This document shows positions 9,436 through 17,940 of a stretch of DNA of 64,000 bases, one piece after another (within the stretch, counting starts at the first letter, position 1; each line of letters starts with the position of its first letter). The stretch is from positions 1 through 64,000 of the forward strand of contig DATANV010000016.1 of assembly GCA_036266075.1 (NCBI GenBank), in the 5' to 3' direction. Under the pieces are notes generated by a model. The model had not been told where the DNA came from, searched no databases, and was given only the letters and a program-made list of their open reading frames with translations. The DNA comes from VRUE01 sp036266075 (GTDB lineage Bacteria > Actinomycetota > Thermoleophilia > Solirubrobacterales > 70-9). Both the position numbers and the translations under genes were made by a program.

Positions 9436-9654
9436 CTGCACGCGATTGCTCTCTACTCCGCTTCTGTCATTTTGGTGGGCAGCATTACTAAGGAAAATAT
9501 GAGTAACTGGAGAAGCTTTGCGCAGGTGGCGAAACCTACTGAGAAGTCGGCAAGACTCAGCTCGTTCCAAGAAGTTGACGCTTCTTATTCCATATAGAAC
9601 TGGCCGCTCAACTAAGTGGCGGTACCGGAGTGCATACAGAAAGGGACGAGCAAG

Positions 9655-10371
9655 ATGCCAAAGCGCAAGAGCAGCAGGAGGCGCAAAGCGGTAGATCAGG
9701 GATTCGTGAAATCGCTGGCGCACGAGCTTCGCGTCGAAATCCTGGACATCCTCACCGAAAGGATGGCGAGCCCGAACGAACTCGCCAAGCTGTTGGACGA
9801 AGACCTTAGCCAGGTCAGCTATCACGTCAGCGTCCTACGGAACTACGAACGCATCGAGCTAGTGAAGACTGAGCCGGTTCGTGGGGCGGTCGAGCACTAC
9901 TACCGCGCCACGTCAAAGACCCTGCTCCCGGCGAAGACGTGGCGAGGAGTCAAGGAGGGCCTGCGGGCGGTGATCGGCGGGGGACTGGCGAGCGACTTGT
10001 TCAACGACCTGGCAGACACTCTGGCGGCCAAGAAGCTGCAGGAGTCAGATAGCCAGATCTGCCGGATGCCTCTCGTCCTCGATGCCGAGGGTTGGAAGAG
10101 TCTGATGGCAAAAGTCGAACGATTCACCGAGGAAGTCGAAGCGGAGCAGCATGCGTCCGCAGTCCGCGCAGCGAAGGCTAACGGGAATGCCGCAGGGGCA
10201 AAGGGATACACCGTCGGCGTGCTCGCCTTCGAGGACAGCCGAAACCTCTCCGACCAACCGCCGCACCTCAAGGCCGCGCAATCCTCCTCGGCGAGAGGCA
10301 AGGGCGTGACGGCCAAGGGCAAAACTAATGCGAGGGGCAGCAAGCGGAAGGCCAAGGCCGGTGTCAAGTAG
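9655..10371 (+). CDS. Winged helix-turn-helix regulator with basic C-terminal tail
   Basis: A 238-aa ArsR-like regulator. ATG 9655 is preferred (AAAGGGA about 9 nt upstream) over an in-frame GTG at 9616. The winged helix lies at about 15-85 (SLAHELRVEILDILTER, then LSQVSYHVSVLRNYERIELV) and continues with the HYYRA motif shared with the tandem regulator. An alpha-helical effector region covers about 90-165. The last 60 residues are Lys/Arg/Ala/Ser-rich, like a nonspecific DNA-binding tail. The sensed signal is unknown. It overlaps the next gene slightly. Confidence 0.8.
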   Translation: MPKRKSSRRRKAVDQGFVKSLAHELRVEILDILTERMASPNELAKLLDEDLSQVSYHVSVLRNYERIELVKTEPVRGAVEHYYRATSKTLLPAKTWRGVKEGLRAVIGGGLASDLFNDLADTLAAKKLQESDSQICRMPLVLDAEGWKSLMAKVERFTEEVEAEQHASAVRAAKANGNAAGAKGYTVGVLAFEDSRNLSDQPPHLKAAQSSSARGKGVTAKGKTNARGSKRKAKAGVK

Positions 10372-10936
10372 CGCCGCGCAGTCCAAGGCCACCTCGTCTC
10401 GATCCGGGATGGCCGAGTACGAGACGCTTCGCTGCCGCCGCTCGGCGGCGAGGGTCGTGCTGTTGCCGACCGATTGCCTCGCGGACGAGACGGCTGCCTT
10501 CGACCTGCTCGTGGAGGGTGTTTACGCGGGCCACTGGGCGGAAGCAGACATAGGCCGCGCAGCCGTTGCTTGGCTCGGTGGCGCCTTCGTCGAGACCGAG
10601 CCGTGCGGCGGCGAGGGGGAGAGGGTCATCGCCCAGGTCCGGCCGACGATCCCGGCGCCGCTCCTCGGGCTGGAGGAAACGCCCACGCTCCCCCAGCACG
10701 ACGTCGGCATAGTCGAAGCAGCGATCCTCGAAGTGGCCGTCGAACTTCACCCTGAGCAGCTATCGACAGACGGACTTCTGAGGCAGATTGTCGCCAATCC
10801 TCTGGACGGGAGAGAGGTCGAGACAGGAGTGCAGGCAATCCGCAACCTGCGGGAGGTGGGGCTGTTCGTCGAGCGCGAGGACGAGGTCGTGGAGCCGACC
10901 CCGGCGGCGCTGCGCGCCGTTGCGCGTCTCACGTGA
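10361..10936 (+). CDS. Hypothetical protein with a possible C-terminal winged helix
   Basis: About 191 aa if started at GTG 10361, which overlaps the previous stop by 11 nt; ATG 10409 is an equally possible start. I do not recognise the family. Residues from about 130 to the end (LRQIVANPLDGREVETGVQAIRNL, split here, then GLFVEREDEVVEPTPAAL) look like a helix-turn-helix plus wing. The central part is acidic and hydrophobic. The tight overlap with the regulator at 9655 suggests co-expression and a regulatory role, which is inference. Confidence 0.55.
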   Translation: MSSSAAQSKATSSRSGMAEYETLRCRRSAARVVLLPTDCLADETAAFDLLVEGVYAGHWAEADIGRAAVAWLGGAFVETEPCGGEGERVIAQVRPTIPAPLLGLEETPTLPQHDVGIVEAAILEVAVELHPEQLSTDGLLRQIVANPLDGREVETGVQAIRNLREVGLFVEREDEVVEPTPAALRAVARLT

Positions 10937-11938
10937 GCGACGGGCGAAGAAGGGCCACGGCAACCCTGCGGCCCTTAATCGGAGGCCATCGACGGTCTTG
11001 CGCGCGCTTCGCGCCAAAGCGAAGCTCAGCGACTTTGAGCTGAGCGTCGCGGTGGGCAACAGTGCCCGACCGTGCGACGCTGGCGGCGCGATGGGGATGC
11101 CGCGCTGCCTAGGGAGGCGCAGCGAGCGATCAAGGAACTGCGTCTGATCGTCGCGATGCTTTGCGGGCCGCTTCGAGGGCCGAGATGTCAGAGGCTTTCT
11201 GCTCTCACGCAACATCGGTCTCGGCCGCAAGAGACCGCTCGACGGCATTGGGCACGGCGGCGAGACGTTTCGGCAGGTTGAGTACATCACCGACTGCTTT
11301 GTCGTGGGGATTGCTCCTGAGGGCAGGCCTCACTTGCCTTCGAAGGCGAGTCAAGTAGGGAGTGTGGCGGCTGTCGGGGCGGACGATTCATCGCCGCTTG
11401 ATGAGGCCAGTTCGCGGGTAGCAGCTTGATCGCGCGCCACTGGCGCATTTAGCTCCACACGCGCTCGAGTGTCCATGCATTCTTGAGAAGCTTTCCTGGT
11501 GGAACGCTCGGCGGGACCGGGTTGCTCCTTCAGCTGGGTTGACAGCCAGCGCTTTGGCTATGCTGGCGAAGCCAGCGAGGCTGGGCTCACTTGGTTCGAG
11601 AAGAGCATTGGGTCGAGGGTTCGAATCCCTTCAGCCGCTTCGCTTCGAATCCCCTGTACTTTGCCCGGTCGATTCTCACGGGGAAATCAAACGCCTCCTG
11701 CAGATCCCAGATGCCGGGGGCTAGCGGCGATTTCAGCCGATTCCGCCTCGCTTTCGGCCGGCGGCGGAGCTACGGTCTAGCAGCCGACATAAGCAAAGCG
11801 CCCTGGCGTTGGAGCGCCCCCGGGCCGGCACCGAAGCCGGGGGCGTGGCGTGCTCTGAGAGCTGGGGGCGAGGCGATCGGCGGAGCCCACAGTCCCGAAG
11901 AGCAGGGTCGGAGCTGGTTTCATCGACTCGGCTCGCAC
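10937..11938. other. 1-kb gene-poor region with a tRNA fragment and small hairpins
   Basis: No convincing gene on either strand; open frames are short, shifted and without family motifs. It holds a 7-bp hairpin (GCTCAGC at 11024 pairing with GCTGAGC at 11039), another (GCTGGC-GAA-GCCAGC at 11562-11576), and the tRNA 3' fragment at 11611-11639. The composition and debris-like frames fit an island boundary. Confidence 0.5.
11611..11639 (+). other. 3' half of a tRNA (probable attachment-site remnant)
   Basis: The segment reads as a tRNA variable-loop end (GGTC), a T arm (GAGGG, loop TTCGAAT, CCCTT), a 7-nt acceptor strand CAGCCGC and discriminator T. No matching anticodon arm or 5' acceptor (GCGGCTG) lies at the right distance, so it is a fragment and not a working tRNA gene. 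Elements that integrate into tRNA genes leave just such 3' ends. This one lies at the right-hand edge of the accessory block, so an att site is the likely reading. Confidence 0.6.
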
Positions 11939-13393
11939 TCACCGGGCTGAGCCGCCGTTTGGCTGGATTGCGGAGAACTGACCGTGGAAGCCGAATGGGA
12001 TGTGGTGGGGGGCGCGGGCGCGTGCCAACTCGGTGAGGTCGCTCGCGTTCAGGACGAGGAGGAAAGAGTCGCCTGCCTCAGCGTCGAGGACGACCGAGAG
12101 CAGGACGCCATCGTCCTCTGCCTTCCCACCGGGGTTGGCGACGAAGACCGGCTCGCCGGGGAAGCGCCCGGCTTCTGACCAGAAGGTCGGTTCGCCGCCG
12201 GACAGCTCAATTTTGACCAGGTGATCGAAGAAGCCCGTCTCGCCAATCCCGACCCCCCAGACATGCTCGTAGGGGCGGGTGTTCGAGCACTCGTAGTTGA
12301 TCCGCGGTAGCTCGATGTTCGCTTCGGAAAGGGTTTCGCTTGAAACCGAGCGATCGGCAAGGTTGAGCCGGTAGCGGCGAAGCTTCCCTTTCGCGACCGG
12401 CTTGCCATTGCGTAGCCGGTCGAGATAGAAGTCCTCGATCAGCCGCGGATCGTCGAACGCGCAGAGGTCGACCACCACCTCTTCGTCACGCTCGAAGGCG
12501 TTGACATGATGGAAAGCAAAGCAGGCCTCGGTTTTGAAGCCGCGGCGCAACTCGCCGTTCTCGCGGTCCATCAGGAAGAAGCGTGTGCCGCGCTCGGGAC
12601 GCCAGCGGTAGTTCTCGATGTAGGGGCGCCCGGCGAGGATCGAACGGGCCGGGTTGACCACGAATGGATACTCGGCCAAGACCAACCAACGCTCGGTCAT
12701 TCCGAACGAGTGGATGTAGGCGGGCTGAGCTACCGGCCAGGAGTTGATCACCTTCGTCTCCAAGGTTGCGGGGTCGACCGAGAAGAAGCGATAGCTGCTG
12801 AGCGGGCCGAGGCGGACGGCGTAGTTCAGCATCACGCCCTGTTTCCCTCCCTTGCTCTCGGAGGTGTCGAAGTGCGGGTGGGCGGTGCTCAAATGCCCTG
12901 GTGCGGCCAGCGGCGCCTTCGCCGCGGCGAGGGTCTCACGGTCGAACTCGACCGGGATTGCGGTCTCGGTCATCGCAATCATCCGCTCGCCGAGCTCGGC
13001 GACGTTGATGTTGGCGTTGTCCGGTATCGCCTCGGGTGAGAAGAGCGATTGGACGCGCGAGAAGAGGACCCGACAGGGGTCGGTCGCGAACTCCGAGTAG
13101 GCGATCTTGCCCTGGCGGCGGGCCTCGGCGTAGCTGCGGCTCTGGAGGTAGCGGCTCGCGTAAGAGACGCGGCCCCCGGTGAAGGAGAAGCGATGCAGCA
13201 TCGCGAGGCCGTCGAACCAGTGACGCATCCTCTGCTCTCCGACCTCGAACTTGGCGGGGCCGTTCCGAACCAGCGATCCGGACAGCCAGGCTGGCAGCTT
13301 CCCCTCCAGCGGCAGCTCGTCGACCTCGACCTCGTCCTCGAGCGTTTCGAAGCCCTTGGAGGGATTAGTGATCTTCGCCTCAGTCGACGTCAT
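11939..13393 (-). CDS. Carotenoid cleavage oxygenase (RPE65 family)
   Basis: A 484-aa non-haem iron dioxygenase that cleaves a conjugated C=C bond in carotenoids or stilbenes to give aldehydes. ATG 13393 has AAAGG upstream. The iron-binding histidines are all in place: HPHFD (172-176), YIHSFGMTE (H228), FHHVNAFE (H295/296) and FGFHGQF (H470). The NGP motif near residue 44 is typical of the beta-propeller entry. The length is normal. The substrate (beta-carotene, apocarotenoid or lignostilbene) cannot be read from sequence. The next minus-strand gene upstream is the SnoaL-like protein. Confidence 0.92.
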   Translation of the reverse strand: MTSTEAKITNPSKGFETLEDEVEVDELPLEGKLPAWLSGSLVRNGPAKFEVGEQRMRHWFDGLAMLHRFSFTGGRVSYASRYLQSRSYAEARRQGKIAYSEFATDPCRVLFSRVQSLFSPEAIPDNANINVAELGERMIAMTETAIPVEFDRETLAAAKAPLAAPGHLSTAHPHFDTSESKGGKQGVMLNYAVRLGPLSSYRFFSVDPATLETKVINSWPVAQPAYIHSFGMTERWLVLAEYPFVVNPARSILAGRPYIENYRWRPERGTRFFLMDRENGELRRGFKTEACFAFHHVNAFERDEEVVVDLCAFDDPRLIEDFYLDRLRNGKPVAKGKLRRYRLNLADRSVSSETLSEANIELPRINYECSNTRPYEHVWGVGIGETGFFDHLVKIELSGGEPTFWSEAGRFPGEPVFVANPGGKAEDDGVLLSVVLDAEAGDSFLLVLNASDLTELARARAPHHIPFGFHGQFSAIQPNGGSAR

Positions 13394-13453
13394 TGTTCAG
13401 GCCTTTCATGGTCGGGGACCGCGGTTGCTTCGGAGGGATCACGTCTGTCAGGC

Positions 13454-13990
13454 CTAGCTCGCGGACCGGCGGCGCAGATAAACAGCCTGAAGGCGCTGTA
13501 TCGGCAGCATCAGTCGTTCGGTGCGGCTGTCCTGAGCCGGCAAGGACCCGAGCTGGCGACCCATTTCGAAAAGATCGATGTGGGTGTGGATCGCACAGGC
13601 CAACTCACCGCGAAACGAATAGTCGTCGACGGCATCAACGCTGATAGCGCGCCCGGTTGCCGCCAGTCCCATGTGGTCGAATGGGCCTAGCATCGTTCCA
13701 GAGAGACGGTAGGCGACGAAAATCCGGGGTTCGCTCAACACGAAACCAGGCTCCTCTTGGATGTCGACCCGCAGGTCGGGAAAAGCACGCAACAAGTCCG
13801 CTGCGAAATCACGAAAGCCGTCGCGACCGTACTCGGGCGCTCGCAGGGCCGGGTCCTTGTGCAGGACGTCCTCCGTGCACATCGACGCGATCGCGTCTGC
13901 GTCATGCTCGTTCCATGCCTCCGTAAAAGCCCGAATCCACTCCCGGGCAAATGCCTCCTCCAGGGCCCCGCTCGCCTGCGATGTCCTCAT
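13454..13990 (-). CDS. SnoaL-like (NTF2-fold) protein
   Basis: A 178-aa protein; ATG 13990 with GGGAGGAAGG upstream is preferred over an earlier in-frame start. The fold is the cystatin-like cone of SnoaL/ester-cyclase-like proteins: FTEAWNEHDADAIASMCTEDV, split here, then DLLRAFPDL and a strand YRLSGTMLGPFDH. Members range from polyketide cyclases to proteins of unknown role. It lies upstream of the carotenoid oxygenase on the same strand (gap 60 nt), so joint expression is likely, perhaps in apocarotenoid metabolism (inference). Confidence 0.75.
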   Translation of the reverse strand: MRTSQASGALEEAFAREWIRAFTEAWNEHDADAIASMCTEDVLHKDPALRAPEYGRDGFRDFAADLLRAFPDLRVDIQEEPGFVLSEPRIFVAYRLSGTMLGPFDHMGLAATGRAISVDAVDDYSFRGELACAIHTHIDLFEMGRQLGSLPAQDSRTERLMLPIQRLQAVYLRRRSAS

Positions 13991-14035
13991 GGGCCTTCCT
14001 CCCGCTGGTCTGGTTGGCATCGACCGACTTAGTCA

Positions 14036-14164
14036 CCTGAAGCATGAGGACAGTGAGCCGTCCGCGCAATAAGGGATCGCCCTTATGACGCGGCTACACG
14101 AGATGAGGGTGATCCCTTATTGCGCGGATGGCTCCGTCAGCAGAAACTGTCTTCATGCTTCAGG
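14036..14164. repeat. Long imperfect inverted repeat in a divergent promoter region
   Basis: The left arm 14036-14083 pairs with the right arm 14106-14164. Both ends read CCTGAAGCATGA or its complement, and the inner parts contain CCGCGCAATAAGGGATC or its complement. The right arm has an extra 12 nt. Each arm also contains a small dyad (AAGGG-ATCG-CCCTT; AGGG-TGAT-CCCT). The spacer is 22 nt. The element sits between the divergent SnoaL and cyclase starts and runs into the first codons of the cyclase frame. Confidence 0.8.
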
Positions 14165-14799
14165 CAGCCACAGATGCGAGCCCAACGCCGGCGCGGGTAG
14201 CGCTCCCGGAAGCGGCCTTCCTGTTCGCCGACATCGCCCGCTTCACCTCCTTTACTGAGGTGCACGGTGACGCCCGCGCAGCCGAGCTGGCCTGGCGTAT
14301 GCGACTAGGCGTCGAGGGGCAGCTGGGTCATGACGCTCACATCGTCAAGACGCTTGGGGACGCTGTCATGGTCAGGTTCGCCGATCCGGCTGAGGCCACT
14401 GCGGCCGGCCTCCGCATAGTTTCGCGGGCGTTGCCCGCAGCAGGCGACCCGCCGATACGGGTGGGCATCCACTGTGGCTCGGCGATCGAGACGGATGGCG
14501 ACTTCATCGGAGCGGCTGTCAATCTGGCCGCTCGCGTTGCCGCACAGGCGGCGCCAGGCGAGGTCTTGACTACGGCGGATGTGGCAATCGCGGCTCGCGA
14601 ACGCGGCATGCGGCTGGACGAGTTGGGCGAGCGCAGGCTCCGAAACGTGGCCAGGCCGGTCCTTCTCTACGTGGCGCGAGGGGGGTCGGGAACCAGCGAG
14701 TGCCGTCGGGCACCGACGTCCGATTGCACGTCGCGACGCATGTGTCTGGAGCCGGTGGCGTTTGGGGCGGGAAGGGAGGCAGTCGATGTCGGGGCCTGA
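14128..14799 (+). CDS. Class III adenylate/guanylate cyclase
   Basis: 223 aa (from ATG 14128; ATG 14155 is an alternative, and both lie in the inverted repeat). A single catalytic domain spans about 28-180. Metal-binding Asp residues are visible in FLFADIARFTSF and KTLGDAVMVRF. The Lys before LGD suits purine recognition, and the transition-state Asn/Arg pair is in AAVNLAARVAAQ. It should therefore be active as a homodimer. There is no sensor or membrane domain. The last 40 residues are Cys/Arg-rich and overlap the next gene by 14 nt. It heads a tightly packed five-gene operon. Confidence 0.85.
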   Translation: MAPSAETVFMLQAATDASPTPARVALPEAAFLFADIARFTSFTEVHGDARAAELAWRMRLGVEGQLGHDAHIVKTLGDAVMVRFADPAEATAAGLRIVSRALPAAGDPPIRVGIHCGSAIETDGDFIGAAVNLAARVAAQAAPGEVLTTADVAIAARERGMRLDELGERRLRNVARPVLLYVARGGSGTSECRRAPTSDCTSRRMCLEPVAFGAGREAVDVGA

Positions 14800-15931
14800 G
14801 GGCGAGCACGGCCGCTCTTCGCGTCGCCGCCTCGTCCGGCCTCGGCGGGGCCGCCTCCTCGGCGGCGTCTGCAGCGGCCTGGGAGATCACCTCGGTGTCG
14901 ACCCGATCCTCGTTCGCATCGCGTTCGTGGCGCTTGCGATCTTCTCGGGAGTGGGACTCGTGCTCTACCTGGCGTTCCTGCTGCTGGTGCCCGAAGAGGG
15001 GGCCAGTCGACCGCCCATCCGCCTGCGCCGTTCGTCGTGGGTGAGCATCCTCGGCATCGTCGCGATCGTTGGGGCGGCGGGGATAGCCCTGAACGCCGCA
15101 GCCCACGGGACGCTGGGCACGGCCTGGGGCGTCGGTGCCGGTTTGGGATCGATTGCGCTGGTCGGGGCCGCCGCGGTTGTGGTTTGGCGGCGATCGCGCC
15201 GGAGGGCCGGGGGGCAGGGCTGGCCAAGCGCCGATCTCCGGCTGCTGAGCTGTCTCGCACTCATGACGGCTGTCGCAGCGGCGGTTGTCTTGGCGGCAGC
15301 AGCAGGGATGTGGCTGGCCGGCACCGATGGGCTGCTCGCGGGCTGGGCCGTGGTCGCGATCGGCGCGGCGCTGGCCGTCACGGCGTTCACCGGCGGGGCC
15401 CGGTGGCTGGCGCTGCCGGCCGTCGCCTTCGTCATCTCGGTGGCGGTCACGGCAGCGGCCGGCGTCGACCTCCACGGGGGTGTCGGCGATCGCGCCTACC
15501 GTCCGACCACGCTGAGAGAGGTGCACGCCGGGTACCAGCTCGGCGCCGGGCGGCTCGAGATCGACCTGCGTGACGTCAAGCTTCCGGCCGGATACACGCA
15601 TCTACCGGTCAGTTTGGGCGTGGGAGAAGTCGTCGTCCTCGTGCCAAAGGACGTCTGCGTAGCGACCCGGGCACGAATTGGCGGGGGCTACGTGGGGGCG
15701 CTAGATCGCCAGACTGGAGGGCTCGACGTCGACTGGGCGAATCGGCCCTCCCCGCCGCGGTCGGTGCCCTACCTGACGCTCGACGCCGACGTCGGGCTCG
15801 GGGCGCTGTTCGTGGTGGACCGTCCCCTCGATCGGAATTGGGGCTGGGGATCCAACGGCGGCGGCGGCTTTCAGCCCGGCGCCTACGGCACTGACGAAGT
15901 CTGCTACACCGAGCAGGTGAGTAGTCGATGA
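14786..15931 (+). CDS. PspC-domain membrane protein
   Basis: 381 aa from ATG 14786, which has GGGAGG 7 nt upstream; it overlaps the cyclase end by 14 nt. An N-terminal PspC domain lies at about 15-75 (RLLGGVCSGLGDHLGVDP plus a hydrophobic helix), then several transmembrane helices to about 225, then an exported C-terminal beta-rich domain (GAGRLEIDLRDV, LGVGEVVVLVPKDV) like those of LiaF/DUF4097-type envelope-stress proteins. It probably senses envelope stress and controls the kinase encoded two genes downstream. Confidence 0.82.
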   Translation: MSGPEGEHGRSSRRRLVRPRRGRLLGGVCSGLGDHLGVDPILVRIAFVALAIFSGVGLVLYLAFLLLVPEEGASRPPIRLRRSSWVSILGIVAIVGAAGIALNAAAHGTLGTAWGVGAGLGSIALVGAAAVVVWRRSRRRAGGQGWPSADLRLLSCLALMTAVAAAVVLAAAAGMWLAGTDGLLAGWAVVAIGAALAVTAFTGGARWLALPAVAFVISVAVTAAAGVDLHGGVGDRAYRPTTLREVHAGYQLGAGRLEIDLRDVKLPAGYTHLPVSLGVGEVVVLVPKDVCVATRARIGGGYVGALDRQTGGLDVDWANRPSPPRSVPYLTLDADVGLGALFVVDRPLDRNWGWGSNGGGGFQPGAYGTDEVCYTEQVSSR

Positions 15932-16119
15932 GCCGATCACCGAATGTCACGTCGCTGGTGGCCGGGCTCGCCCTCATTGTGCTGGGAGCGCTCGTCGTGA
16001 TGGATGCCGACGGCAGCCTCGATCTCGGCTTCGCCTATATGGGGCCAGCCCTCGTTGCCGTGCTGGGGGTGATCCTCCTCGCCAGCGGCCTTGTGGCGCG
16101 AGCGCGTCGCCAAGACTGA
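15928..16119 (+). CDS. Small two-helix membrane protein
   Basis: 63 aa with two hydrophobic segments (about 8-24 and 36-57) and a basic C-terminus. ATG overlaps the PspC stop by 4 nt (ATGA), so translation is coupled. It resembles the small membrane partners found between PspC-type proteins and histidine kinases. The function is not known; a role in anchoring or modulating the stress sensor is inferred. Confidence 0.75.
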   Translation: MSRSPNVTSLVAGLALIVLGALVVMDADGSLDLGFAYMGPALVAVLGVILLASGLVARARRQD

Positions 16120-16120
16120 G

Positions 16121-17167
16121 ATGACCGACGAGGGCGGCTCATCGCCAGGCCGCCGGCCGGCCGGCGGCTACAGGATCGCGAGCGGCGTCGGCCTGCTGAT
16201 GGGCAGCGCGCTGCTGCTGATCCGCGCAGTCGGGCCCTGGCCCGGGGACGGGGTGGTCTGGCCGGCCGCGGCCGCGACTGTGGGCGCGTTCCTGATCTGG
16301 CGGGCGCCCGCTGTCGTGCCGCGCCGACGTGGTGGCTGGGCAGCGCATGGCCGCGCCTCGTCACCGCTTCCCCGATCGCTCCCCGCGAGAGCGCTCCGCC
16401 GGCCAGAGGTAAGCCGTGGGGGCCTCGGCGTCGCGCTCGTTCTCGCCGGGGGACTCGCCTTCCTCTGGGCGAATGGCGCGATTCGGCCGGCGGGAGAAGC
16501 GGTGCTTGCCGGCCTCGCTGTGCTCGTTGCGATCGCCTTGATCTTCGCTCCGTCCTGGCGGCGCCTCGCCGGTAGTCTGGCGGCCGAGAAAGCCGAGCGC
16601 ATCCGCTCTCAGGAGCGCGCGGACGTTGGCGCCCACCTACACGACTCGGTGCTTCAAACGCTGACGTTGATCCAGCAAAACGCGGAGGACTCGAAACAGG
16701 TCACCTCGCTGGCCCGCCGGCAAGAGCGCGAGCTGCGCGCTTGGCTGGCCGATGGGGACCCTGCCGAAGCGGGCAATCGACTCGCTGCCGCGCTCGAGGC
16801 AACAGCCGCCGAGGTCGAGGAGATCGCCGGTGGCTCGATCGAGGTTGTCGCTGTCGGCGATTGCTCGCTCGACGAGAGGGCGGTGGCCGTGCTTGCGGCC
16901 GCGCGCGAGGCGATGCTCAACGCTGCGAAGTTCGGCGGCGAGGAGCCGGTATCGGTCTTCGCCGAGGTCGGGCAGGACGGCATCCGGGTCTTCGTCCGCG
17001 ACCGCGGCCCCGGCTTCGACCCGGCCAGCACGCCGGCGGCGCGGCGCGGCGTGCGGGAGTCGATCGTCGGGCGAATGAGCCGTGCCGGGGGCAGGGCGAC
17101 GGTGCGCTCCTCGCCGGCCGGGGGAACGGAGGTCGAGATCACGGTGAGTCGCGAAGGAAGGCCGTGA
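16121..17167 (+). CDS. NarL/LiaS-type sensor histidine kinase
   Basis: 348 aa from ATG 16121 (one nt after the previous stop; a TTG at 16091 is less likely). It has about four transmembrane helices in the first 155 residues, then a HisKA_3 dimerisation domain with RADVGAHLHDSVLQTL (phospho-acceptor His), then an HATPase_c domain with N-box AREAMLNAAKF and G-box DRGPGFDP. It should phosphorylate the response regulator encoded by the overlapping next gene. No large extracellular domain is present, as expected for an intramembrane sensor fed by the PspC protein. Confidence 0.88.
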   Translation: MTDEGGSSPGRRPAGGYRIASGVGLLMGSALLLIRAVGPWPGDGVVWPAAAATVGAFLIWRAPAVVPRRRGGWAAHGRASSPLPRSLPARALRRPEVSRGGLGVALVLAGGLAFLWANGAIRPAGEAVLAGLAVLVAIALIFAPSWRRLAGSLAAEKAERIRSQERADVGAHLHDSVLQTLTLIQQNAEDSKQVTSLARRQERELRAWLADGDPAEAGNRLAAALEATAAEVEEIAGGSIEVVAVGDCSLDERAVAVLAAAREAMLNAAKFGGEEPVSVFAEVGQDGIRVFVRDRGPGFDPASTPAARRGVRESIVGRMSRAGGRATVRSSPAGGTEVEITVSREGRP

Positions 17168-17820
17168 GCGCCGTGGCATCCCCGCGAGTCCTGATCGTCG
17201 ACGATCACGTCCTTTTCCGGGCGGGAGTTCGCCAGGCGCTCGACGAGGAGGTCGAGGTCGTCGGGGAGTGCGGGGCGGTAGATGAGGCCGTCAAGGCGAT
17301 CGAAGAGCTCGAGCCGGACGTCGTTCTGCTCGACGTCCACATGCCGGCCGGTGGCGGAGTGGAGGTGATACGGCGAGTCGCGGAGAGCCGACCGCAGGTC
17401 CGCTTTCTGGCGCTCTCGGTCAGCGATGCGGCCGAGGACGTGATCGCGGTGATTCGCGCGGGCGCCCGCGGCTACGTCACCAAGACGATCTCCACGGCCG
17501 GGCTGATCGACGCGGTGCGCCGTGTGAACGAGGGAGACGCCGTCTTTTCACCTCGACTGGCCGGCTTCGTGCTGGACGCGTTCGCTGACGAGTTTCCACC
17601 TGCCCAGGTGGACCCCGAGCTTGACCTGCTGACGCCACGCGAGCGAGAGGTGCTCCAGCACATCGCACGCGGGTACATGTACAAGGAGATCGCTGCCCAA
17701 TTGGGAATCTCGGTGAAGACCGTCGAGGTGCACGTATCCGCGGTGCTTCGCAAGCTCCAGCTATCCAGCCGCCATGAGCTGAGCCGCTGGGCGGCTCAGC
17801 GGCGGCTGGTCGAGGAATAG
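17164..17820 (+). CDS. LuxR/NarL-family response regulator
   Basis: 218 aa from GTG 17164, which overlaps the kinase stop (GTGA). The receiver domain covers about 8-125 with the phospho-acceptor Asp in DVVLLDVHMP and the conserved Lys in GYVTKTIS. The LuxR-type HTH is at about 155-215 (LTPREREVLQHIARGYMYKE, IAAQLGISVKTVEVHV). It ends the cyclase-PspC-small protein-kinase-regulator operon. Its targets probably include that operon (inference). Confidence 0.92.
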   Translation: MSAVASPRVLIVDDHVLFRAGVRQALDEEVEVVGECGAVDEAVKAIEELEPDVVLLDVHMPAGGGVEVIRRVAESRPQVRFLALSVSDAAEDVIAVIRAGARGYVTKTISTAGLIDAVRRVNEGDAVFSPRLAGFVLDAFADEFPPAQVDPELDLLTPREREVLQHIARGYMYKEIAAQLGISVKTVEVHVSAVLRKLQLSSRHELSRWAAQRRLVEE

Positions 17821-17940
17821 ACAGGCCTCCCCTGTGACATCGGGGCGAGACGATGAGGGGCCAGAAGTGCCGAAACGACGCATGTTGATCGACTGCCTTC
17901 GAGACCTCGAGCATGCCCGCGGGATCTATTGTCTTCGGCT

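Noticed and set aside
11024..11045. Hairpin after the hypothetical gene ending at 10936 as its terminator
   Set aside because: The 7-bp stem has no T-run and lies almost 90 nt downstream; the evidence is too weak for a terminator call.
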